Shown here piece after piece: positions 1 through 4,862 of a DNA stretch of 5,433 bases. The DNA lies in contig JALHSW010000398.1 in assembly GCA_022865365.1 (NCBI GenBank), forward strand, positions 1 through 5,433, read 5' to 3'. A program made the translations under genes and the position numbers. The notes under the pieces were generated by a model. That model did not search any database. It had not been told where the DNA came from and saw only the letters and a list, made by a program, of their open reading frames with translations. The stretch's first letter is position 1. Every line of letters starts with the position of its first letter. This stretch comes from Acidimicrobiia bacterium. Its GTDB lineage: Bacteria > Actinomycetota > Acidimicrobiia > IMCC26256 > PALSA-555.

Positions 1-1298
1 AGCGCGTGACGGCAGAGGCCGAGTTGCACACTGCGCAGGAGCGGTTCCGGGCGCTGGCCCGGCACGCGACCGACCTGGTCACGATCGTGAACGGGGAGGG
101 ACTGATCCGGTACGTGAGCCCTTCGGTCACCGCGCTCCTCGGCTACCAGCCATCAGAGCTCGAAGGCACGGAGGGGCGTGCGCTCGTCCATCCCGACGAT
201 CTCCCCCGATTCCTCGAGGTGCTCGACCCCCAACCCGGAGGGACCCTCGAACCGGTGCCGGTGGAATACCGGGTCCGGACCCACGACGGAGAATGGCGGG
301 CCTTCGAGGGCGTCACGACGAATCTCCTCGACGAGCCGAGCGTCGCGGGCTTCGTCACGAACGCGCGTGACATCAGCGACCGGCGCGAAGCCGAGCGGGA
401 GGCAGCTCGGCTGACCGAGGTGCTCGAGCGGAGCAACGAGGTCGTGGTGATCTCAGACCCTGCGGGCAAGGTCGTCTACGCGAACCAACGCGCGAAGGAA
501 TTCCTCGGCATCGGCGACGACCACGACGTCGGTGAGCTGTCGAGTGTCGAGTCCCGCGAGCGCCTTCGCGACGAGATCATGCCGCTCGTGCGAAGCCATG
601 GGCTCTGGAACGGCGAGCTCACACTCCGCACGGCCGAAGGCGACGAGGTCCCGACGGTGGCGACGCTGCAGGGGCACCGTGAGCACGGCGATCTCGTGCT
701 GATCTCGACGATCGCCCACGACATCACCGAGTTGAAGCGCGCCCAGCATCGCCTCGAGTACGAGGCGAGCCACGACGCGCTCACGGGCCTGCCCAACCGG
801 GCGATGCTCCTCGAGGTCGGTGAGCAGGCGCTCGGGCGAGCGGCGCGTCACGGCACCATCACCGGGGTGCTGTTCCTCGATCTCGACGGCTTCAAGGAGA
901 TCAACGACGCGCTCGGGCACGACGCCGGCGATCGCGTACTGGTCGAGCTCGGTCGCAGCCTCCGCGTCGGGGTGCGCACCGGCGATCTCGTCGCCCGGCT
1001 CGGTGGCGACGAGTTCTGCGTGCTCTGCGAGGGCGTCGAGAGTGAGCAGGAGCTGCTCGATCTCGGTCAGCGGATCTGCGACGTCGTCGCGATTCCGACG
1101 CGCGTGCACGGGCGCGACATCCAGGTAGGAACGAGCGTGGGCATCGCCATCGACCGGGCCGGCAACGAGACGATCGGTGGGCTCGTCCGCAACGCCGACG
1201 TCGGGCTCTACCGGGCCAAGCGGGCCGGCGGCTCACGCGTCGCACTGTTCGACCCAACGCTCGAGAACGTCACCGACCTTCCTGGTGAACACGGCTAG
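1..1298 (+). CDS. PAS-PAS-GGDEF diguanylate cyclase (5' end outside the window)
   Basis: Sensor diguanylate cyclase that would make c-di-GMP from two GTP. Residues are numbered from the in-frame GTG at position 6. PAS 1 spans about 11-125 and closes with a PAC-like stretch (VEYRVRTHDGEW ... ARDISDRREAE). PAS 2 spans about 132-245 (EVVVISDPAGKVVYAN ... AHDITELKRAQ). The GGDEF domain starts at HDALTGLPNR (256-265) and runs to about 418. Active-site residues look complete: D292 for metal, N300 and D309 for guanine (INDALGHDAGD), and GGDEF at 333-337. An RxxD inhibitory site, RTGD at 324-327, lies five residues before GGDEF, so product feedback is expected. There is no EAL domain, because the stop follows at residue 430. 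No stop precedes GTG 6, and the first residues read like an inter-domain linker, so further N-terminal sensor or membrane domains probably lie to the left. What the PAS domains sense is unknown. Confidence 0.93.
   Translation, partial: RVTAEAELHTAQERFRALARHATDLVTIVNGEGLIRYVSPSVTALLGYQPSELEGTEGRALVHPDDLPRFLEVLDPQPGGTLEPVPVEYRVRTHDGEWRAFEGVTTNLLDEPSVAGFVTNARDISDRREAEREAARLTEVLERSNEVVVISDPAGKVVYANQRAKEFLGIGDDHDVGELSSVESRERLRDEIMPLVRSHGLWNGELTLRTAEGDEVPTVATLQGHREHGDLVLISTIAHDITELKRAQHRLEYEASHDALTGLPNRAMLLEVGEQALGRAARHGTITGVLFLDLDGFKEINDALGHDAGDRVLVELGRSLRVGVRTGDLVARLGGDEFCVLCEGVESEQELLDLGQRICDVVAIPTRVHGRDIQVGTSVGIAIDRAGNETIGGLVRNADVGLYRAKRAGGSRVALFDPTLENVTDLPGEHG
1295..1298. other. convergent stop-codon overlap (CTAG)
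   Basis: The palindrome CTAG supplies the TAG stop of the + strand cyclase gene (1296-1298) and the TAG stop of the minus-strand 185-aa gene (1297-1295). The two genes overlap tail to tail by 4 bp, leaving no intergenic space for a terminator. I see no obvious strong hairpin with a T-run in the flanking coding sequence. Confidence 0.9.
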
Positions 1299-1852
1299 TC
1301 GATCCAACCTTCGGCTTGGCCGAGGAGGTGCCGGCTGACGGCCAGACACCGGTCGAGCAGCTCGCACGACACCGCATCGCCCTCGCGGATGCGGAGCAGC
1401 GAGACCTGCTGATGTGCGACGACGCGAAGGGAGCGCTGGGGTGCCTCCGTAGCGTCGGGGATGGAGTCGATCGCCGACACCTCGAGCGGGAGGTCAGGCC
1501 CGCCGACTCCGGCCAGCTCGGTCGCCGCGACGAGGAGATCCGGGCCCCGCGGGAGCGGTGGCAGGCCCCACGTGAAGTTGAGGGGGAAGCGGTATTCGTC
1601 GAGCGGGTCCTCGCCGTCGGGCAGCATCATCACCATGTCCTCGAACCCCAGCAGCACGCGCGGATCGATCTCGAGGGAGAGGTAGAGATCGACGGGACCG
1701 TCGCACCCCTCCTCGGGGTGCGCGTCGACCTCCCAGGTCTGTCGCAGCGAGTAGCTCTCGACGAAGTGGCGCTCGTCGTGGACATGGAACCCGTGCTCGA
1801 CCGCATGATCCTTGAGATCAGCGACGAACCCGGGGACGTCGATCACGGCCAC
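1295..1852 (-). CDS. conserved-looking hypothetical protein, 185 aa, last gene of the operon
   Basis: I do not recognise this protein. The frame stays open far upstream into rdgB, but I start it at the GTG at 1852-1850. A strong Shine-Dalgarno, GAGGAGG (1861-1867), lies 8 nt before it and overlaps the rdgB stop, and protein-like composition begins there. The product starts VAVIDVPGFVADLKDHAVEH and looks soluble and acidic, with no signal peptide or membrane segment. The middle (about 52-102) is rich in aromatic and acidic residues (VDLYLSLEIDP, LDEYRFPLNFTWGLPP). The C-terminal third holds LRVVAHQQVSLLRIREGDAV and ends EGWID. No catalytic motif is evident. It begins 14 bp after rdgB and so is probably co-transcribed with it. 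Its stop shares a CTAG with the stop of the convergent cyclase gene. A longer + strand frame across this region gives a basic, low-complexity product and is judged an antisense shadow. That the gene is real is fairly sure; its function is unknown. Confidence 0.8.
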   Translation of the reverse strand: MAVIDVPGFVADLKDHAVEHGFHVHDERHFVESYSLRQTWEVDAHPEEGCDGPVDLYLSLEIDPRVLLGFEDMVMMLPDGEDPLDEYRFPLNFTWGLPPLPRGPDLLVAATELAGVGGPDLPLEVSAIDSIPDATEAPQRSLRVVAHQQVSLLRIREGDAVSCELLDRCLAVSRHLLGQAEGWID

Positions 1853-1860
1853 CCTGATCG

Positions 1861-1867
1861 CCTCCTC
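1861..1867 (-). promoter_or_regulatory. Shine-Dalgarno of the 185-aa gene
   Basis: The minus strand reads GAGGAGG, 8 nt before the GTG at 1852. Its 5' G is the last base of the rdgB stop codon (TAG, 1869-1867). This site fixes the start of the downstream gene and suggests re-initiation by ribosomes ending on rdgB. Confidence 0.8.
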
Positions 1868-2532
1868 TACGACTCGCCTGATGAGGCGCCTGACGGGGTG
1901 CCTGCTGGAGCGCCTGACGGGCTCGGCACGCGGGCTACGACACGGAGCCCTTCGGCGAGGGTACGGAACGCGCGACCCCGATGCGACACCGCGTGCTTCT
2001 CGGGCGGGCTGAGCTCGGCGAACGTCCGCCCATCGCACTCGTCCGGCACGAAGACGGCGTCGTATCCGAAGCCACCGTCACCGCGTGGTGAGGACGCGAT
2101 GGTCCCTTCGACCGTCCCGATCGCCGCGACCTCCCGGCCGTCGGGCCACCGGGCGATCGCCACGGTCGCGAATCGTGCGGTGCGGGCCGAGCCTTCGATG
2201 CCAACGAGTCGACGCAAGAGCTTCTCGACGTTATCGGCGTAGGTTGCACCCTCACCGGCGAAGCGTGCCGAGTGCACACCGGGCGCACCGCCCAGTGCAT
2301 CGACCTCCAGGCCCGTGTCATCCGCGATCGCCGGTCGACCGGTGGCATCGCAGATCGCCTGCGCCTTGATCCGAGCGTTCTCCTCGAGCGTCGCACCGGT
2401 CTCGTGGACATCGGGCAACGACGGATCACGCGGCTCGATCTCGATGCCTTCGCCCGCCGCGCTCAACACCTCGACGATCTCTCGTGCTTTGTCGGGGTTC
2501 GCCGTGGCGAGCACGAAGTGCAACGTGCTCAT
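1867..2532 (-). CDS. rdgB: RdgB/HAM1 family XTP/dITP pyrophosphatase
   Basis: Nucleoside-triphosphate pyrophosphatase that hydrolyses dITP, XTP and ITP to the monophosphate, keeping deaminated purines out of DNA and RNA. The 221-residue product has the family motifs in order: LATANPDKAREI (8-19), ENARIKA (51-57), DDTGLEVDALGGAPGVHSAR (71-90) followed by FAG, GDGGFGYDAVFVP (151-163) and SHRGRAF (183-189). The ATG overlaps the upstream rph stop as ATGA (4 bp). The bases before it (CCGCGTCCCTC) contain no Shine-Dalgarno, so translation probably depends on ribosomes finishing rph. That start leaves the usual few residues before the first motif. Family members are usually near 200 residues. The extra is a Pro/Ser/Gly/Ala tail, about 203-221, made of four tetrapeptides (PSGA, PAGT, PSGA, SSGE) encoded by a 12-bp tandem repeat. 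It follows the last conserved motif and should not affect catalysis. Orthologous in position to M. tuberculosis Rv1341. Confidence 0.96.
   Translation of the reverse strand: MSTLHFVLATANPDKAREIVEVLSAAGEGIEIEPRDPSLPDVHETGATLEENARIKAQAICDATGRPAIADDTGLEVDALGGAPGVHSARFAGEGATYADNVEKLLRRLVGIEGSARTARFATVAIARWPDGREVAAIGTVEGTIASSPRGDGGFGYDAVFVPDECDGRTFAELSPPEKHAVSHRGRAFRTLAEGLRVVARVPSPSGAPAGTPSGASSGES
1873..1920 (-). repeat. 12-bp tandem repeat, 4 imperfect units, encoding the RdgB tail
   Basis: Read on the minus strand in the rdgB frame, the units are CCGTCAGGCGCT, CCAGCAGGCACC, CCGTCAGGCGCC and TCATCAGGCGAG. They encode PSGA, PAGT, PSGA and SSGE. Units 1 and 3 differ by one base. The period is a multiple of three, so gain or loss of a unit would keep the frame. 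The array ends four bases before the rdgB stop codon and six bases before the Shine-Dalgarno of the next gene. A 12-bp repeat in murI (4109-4144) is close in sequence. Confidence 0.85.
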
Positions 2533-3272
2533 GAGGGACGCGGCGCCGGAGGTTCTTCGAGCAACCTACGCTGGAGGTCGAACAGCTCACCGATCCCAGC
2601 ATCGGCCAGTGCCAGGAGTGCGTCGAGCTCGGTGCGACTGAACGGCAGGCCCTCGGCAGTGCCCTGCACTTCGATGAAGCGTCCCGATCCCGTCATCACG
2701 ACGTTCATGTCGACTTCGGCGCGCACATCTTCGGAATAGTCGAGATCGAGATAGGGCACCGCGTCGACGACACCCACTGAGATCGCAGCACACGCATCGG
2801 TGATCGGATGCGCGGTGAGTGTGCCCGACCCCACGAGGCGCGAGCACGCATCGTGCAGCGCCAGGTAGCCACCGGTGATCGAGGCCGTACGAGTGCCGCC
2901 GTCGGCCTGCAGCACATCGCAGTCGACGGTGATCTGCACTTCACCCATCGTCTTCACGTCGGTGACGGCGCGGAGCGAGCGACCGATGAGCCGCTGGATC
3001 TCCTGCGTGCGTCCGGACTGCTTCCCCTTCGCGGCCTCGCGCCCAACCCTCTCGGGAGACGAGCCGGGGAGCATCGAGTACTCCGCCGTCACCCAACCCT
3101 TACCCGTGCCGCGCAGCCACGGCGGGACGCGCTCCTCCACCGACGCCGTGCACAGCACACGCGTCCGACCGAACTCGACGAGCACCGACCCTGCCGCGAA
3201 CTCCGTGTAGTCGCGCGTGAACGCTACGACGCGCAGGTGATCGGGTTCGCGCCCGTCGCGGCGAGTGCCCAT
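2529..3272 (-). CDS. rph: ribonuclease PH
   Basis: Phosphorolytic 3'-5' exoribonuclease that trims the 3' ends of tRNA precursors and other stable RNAs, releasing nucleoside diphosphates; the family forms a hexameric ring. The 247 residues match the family's usual length. Visible motifs: TRRDGREPDHLR at the N-terminus (3-14), VLCTASVEERVPPWLRG (39-55), the basic segment SGRTQEIQRLIGRSLRAV (86-103), the phosphate-binding QADGGTRTASITGG (122-135) with R128, and the acidic active-site region YLDLDYSEDVRAEVDMN (174-190). No key residue seems missing. The ATG at 3272 has GAGGAG (3281-3286) 8 nt upstream. The preceding MBL gene ends 12 bp earlier, and the rph stop overlaps the rdgB start (ATGA). 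Pairing of rph with rdgB is common in bacteria and matches M. tuberculosis Rv1340-Rv1341. The last residues, EEPPAPRPS, are a Pro-rich end of no known role. Confidence 0.97.
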   Translation of the reverse strand: MGTRRDGREPDHLRVVAFTRDYTEFAAGSVLVEFGRTRVLCTASVEERVPPWLRGTGKGWVTAEYSMLPGSSPERVGREAAKGKQSGRTQEIQRLIGRSLRAVTDVKTMGEVQITVDCDVLQADGGTRTASITGGYLALHDACSRLVGSGTLTAHPITDACAAISVGVVDAVPYLDLDYSEDVRAEVDMNVVMTGSGRFIEVQGTAEGLPFSRTELDALLALADAGIGELFDLQRRLLEEPPAPRPS

Positions 3273-3280
3273 CGTTGATG

Positions 3281-3286
3281 CTCCTC
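3281..3286 (-). promoter_or_regulatory. Shine-Dalgarno of rph
   Basis: The minus strand reads GAGGAG, 8 nt before the rph ATG at 3272. It overlaps the TGA stop of the upstream MBL gene (3287-3285) by two bases. This supports ATG 3272 as the start and implies coupling between the two genes. Confidence 0.75.
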
Positions 3287-4016
3287 AGATCTGGGTGACG
3301 AGATGCGGCGCGGCGAGGTTCACGGAGTCGCCGTACGCCTCGGACCCCTCGGCGACCGCGCGGTACGGGTCGAGACGGGGCCAGAGATGCGTGAGCATGA
3401 GACGCCGCGCCCCGGCCTCACGCGCCGCGAGCCCGGCCTCGCGCGCCGACAGGTGGATCTCCGCCGGCTTGTTGCCGTGCTCGTACGTCGCCTCGGAGAG
3501 CACGAGGTCGGCACCGGGAGCGAACGCGCTGACGTCCCAACCGGGACCGGTGTCGGACGTGTAGATCAGCCGCTTGCCGTCGGCACTCGCCTCGACCGCG
3601 TAGGTCGGCGGCGGATGGTCGGTGCGCGAGAAACGCAGATCGATGCCCCCGACGTTCACGCGCTCGGTCTCGTCGATCGGTTGCCACGCGAACGCATCGC
3701 CCCAGTCACCGCCGACGAGCTGTCCCAGGTGTTCGGCCAAGCCGTCGGGAGCGAACACCGGAAGACCTTCCCGCTCGAGGCCGTAGCGAGTGAGCACGTG
3801 CAGGCCGTAGACGTCGACGCAATGGTCGGGGTGCTCGTGCGTGATGACGACCGCGGTGAGATCCTCGGCATCGATGTGCTGTTGCAGGTGGCCGAAGGTG
3901 CCGTTGCCGCAATCCATCCAGATGTTCGTGTCCCCGGACCGGACGAGGTACCCGCTGCACGCGCCGCCCTTCGGACCCCCGTACGAGCCCGAGCAGCCGA
4001 GGACCGTCAGCTCCAT
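3285..4016 (-). CDS. MBL-fold metal hydrolase, Rv1339-like; candidate cAMP phosphodiesterase
   Basis: Two-metal beta-lactamase-fold hydrolase of 243 residues, likely cytosolic. Metal ligands visible: the HxHxDH motif THEHPDHC (H60, H62, D64, H65), H134 (TDHPPPTYA), the bridging D155 (TSDTGPG) and H210 (LTHLWP). H188 (IHLSAREAG) matches the motif that carries the extra catalytic His in RNase Z-type enzymes. The N-terminus LGCSGSYGGPKGGACSGYLV and MDCGNG is typical of this branch. Only about 20 residues separate H134 from D155, so the long exosite arm of true tRNase Z is absent; tRNA 3' processing is therefore unlikely. Position between murI and rph matches M. tuberculosis Rv1339, reported as an atypical class II cAMP phosphodiesterase. 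The cAMP role here is inferred from context and family, not shown. The ATG start overlaps murI by 10 bp. Alternative: a cyclic-nucleotide or phosphodiester hydrolase of other specificity. Confidence 0.9.
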   Translation of the reverse strand: MELTVLGCSGSYGGPKGGACSGYLVRSGDTNIWMDCGNGTFGHLQQHIDAEDLTAVVITHEHPDHCVDVYGLHVLTRYGLEREGLPVFAPDGLAEHLGQLVGGDWGDAFAWQPIDETERVNVGGIDLRFSRTDHPPPTYAVEASADGKRLIYTSDTGPGWDVSAFAPGADLVLSEATYEHGNKPAEIHLSAREAGLAAREAGARRLMLTHLWPRLDPYRAVAEGSEAYGDSVNLAAPHLVTQI

Positions 4017-4837
4017 GACCAGGCCTCGACCTCCTCGACCTCGGGGCCGAGAAAGCGCGCTCCGAGGTGGCGGAACGTCATGACGTCTCCGCTCGTGAGA
4101 AACCGGTGTGGGGCGGGTGACGGGGCGGGTGACGGCGCAGGCGAAGCACAGGCCGGCGGCTCCGCACCGACACGTTCCACACCCAGGAGCTCACGGACGG
4201 CAAATGCCGTCTCGTCAGCGCTCGACACCAGCACGACCTCTCGCCCCATCACGTCTCCGATGGTACGGGCCAGCAGGGGGTAATGGGTACACCCGAGCAC
4301 CAGGGTGTCGACATCGGCGGCGAGGAGTGGGGCCAGCAGCCGCTCCGCCAGCACATGCACCTGCTCGGAGTCGACGTCGCCTGCTTCGACGAACTCGACG
4401 AAGCCCGGGCACGCCACACAGGTGAGCTCGACGTCACCAGCCAGATCCTCTGCGACGCGCCGGTACGCCCCCGACGCGACGGTACCGATGGTTCCGATGA
4501 CCCCGATGCGACCGTTGCGCGTCGCACGTCGCGCAGCACGCACGCCGGGCTCGATGACGCCCACGACCGGTACGGGGAGCCGGTCCTGGAGCGCGTCGAG
4601 CGCGGCTGCGGCCGCGCTGTTGCACGCGACGACCAGCAGGCGTGCACCGCGATCGACCAGCAGGTCACCGATCTCGATCGCGTACCGGAGGACCTCCTCG
4701 GCCGGCTTGGGCCCGTAGGGAAAGCGCCCGGTGTCGCCGAAGTACACGATCGGCTCCTCGGGCACGAGATCAATCAACGAGCGCATCACCGTGAGGCCAC
4801 CCAGCCCTGAATCGAACACCCCGATCGGCGTGCTCAC
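4007..4837 (-). CDS. murI: glutamate racemase
   Basis: Cofactor-independent racemase that converts L-glutamate to D-glutamate for the peptidoglycan stem peptide, using two cysteines as acid and base. Numbered from the GTG at 4837 (276 aa): D9-S10 in GVFDSGLGGLTV, YFGDTGRFPYGPK (32-44), the first catalytic Cys C72 in VACNSAAAAAL, CPGFVEFVE (143-151), and the second Cys C183 with T184-H185 in LGCTHYPLL. I chose GTG 4837 because VSTPIGVFDSGLGG is the normal family N-terminus and puts the residues where other racemases have them. The frame stays open to a TTG at 4882, but that would add 15 atypical residues, overlap sua5 and lack a Shine-Dalgarno. GGGG only 4 nt before the GTG is a weak ribosome site. 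A loop before the last strand (FLTSGDVMTF) holds three SPAP repeats. The 3' end overlaps the MBL gene by 10 bp, as in the Rv1338-Rv1339 arrangement. Confidence 0.95.
   Translation of the reverse strand: MSTPIGVFDSGLGGLTVMRSLIDLVPEEPIVYFGDTGRFPYGPKPAEEVLRYAIEIGDLLVDRGARLLVVACNSAAAAALDALQDRLPVPVVGVIEPGVRAARRATRNGRIGVIGTIGTVASGAYRRVAEDLAGDVELTCVACPGFVEFVEAGDVDSEQVHVLAERLLAPLLAADVDTLVLGCTHYPLLARTIGDVMGREVVLVSSADETAFAVRELLGVERVGAEPPACASPAPSPAPSPAPHRFLTSGDVMTFRHLGARFLGPEVEEVEAWSWS
4029..4036 (-). promoter_or_regulatory. Shine-Dalgarno region of the MBL gene, inside the murI 3' end
   Basis: The minus strand reads GAGGAGGT, a near-ideal anti-SD match, but it ends 12 nt before the ATG at 4016, which is rather far. 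A second, weaker GAGG (4024-4027) sits 7 nt before the ATG. Both lie in the codons for the acidic murI C-terminus (EVEEVEA), so initiation occurs on mRNA still being translated as murI. Confidence 0.6.
4109..4144 (-). repeat. 12-bp tandem repeat, 3 units, encoding SPAPSPAPSPAP in MurI
   Basis: The minus-strand units in the murI frame are TCGCCTGCGCCG, TCACCCGCCCCG and TCACCCGCCCCA, each encoding SPAP (residues 232-243 from GTG 4837). The last two differ by one base; the first is more diverged. The insert lies between the ETAFAVRELLGVE helix and the C-terminal FLTSGDVMTF strand, far in sequence from the catalytic cysteines and in a stretch I expect to be a variable surface loop. Confidence 0.85.
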
Positions 4838-4841
4838 GGTG

Positions 4842-4856
4842 CCCCAGTCATTGGGG
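4842..4856. other. small inverted repeat between sua5 and murI
   Basis: CCCCA (4842-4846) can pair with TGGGG (4852-4856) around a 5-nt loop. In the mRNA this would hold the only G-rich candidate ribosome site of murI, GGGG at 4845-4842. A near-repeat, TCATTGGGGACC (4848-4859) and TCACTGGGGACC (4863-4874), overlaps it. There is no T-run after the stem, so it is not a convincing intrinsic terminator. A 5-bp stem in GC-rich DNA may be chance. Confidence 0.3.
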
Positions 4857-4862
4857 ACCCGC

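Noticed and set aside
453..1109. Minus-strand open frame (about 218 codons) inside the cyclase gene
   Set aside because: Covers the PAS 2 and GGDEF region, whose + strand product is unmistakable; no start signal or motif of its own.
1316..2242. Long + strand open frame (about 308 codons) opposite rdgB and the 185-aa gene
   Set aside because: It gives a basic, low-complexity product with no recognisable motif, and lies antisense to a clear RdgB and to a gene with a good ribosome site. Typical GC-rich antisense frame.
3285..4016. Calling the MBL protein RNase Z (rnz)
   Set aside because: The spacing between the His and Asp ligands leaves no room for the tRNA-binding exosite arm, and the gene context is that of Rv1339.
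3303..4283. Long + strand open frame (about 326 codons) opposite the MBL gene and the murI 3' end
   Set aside because: Antisense to two well-supported genes; Arg/Ala/Val-rich composition and no family motif.
4834..4851. Minus-strand five-codon frame (MTGAP, stop) whose TGA overlaps the murI GTG
   Set aside because: Could be a coupling mini-cistron, but it lacks a Shine-Dalgarno and is short enough to be chance.
4838..4862. Possible intrinsic terminator between sua5 and murI
   Set aside because: The stem is only 5 bp and no T-run follows on the minus strand; operon spacing argues for read-through.
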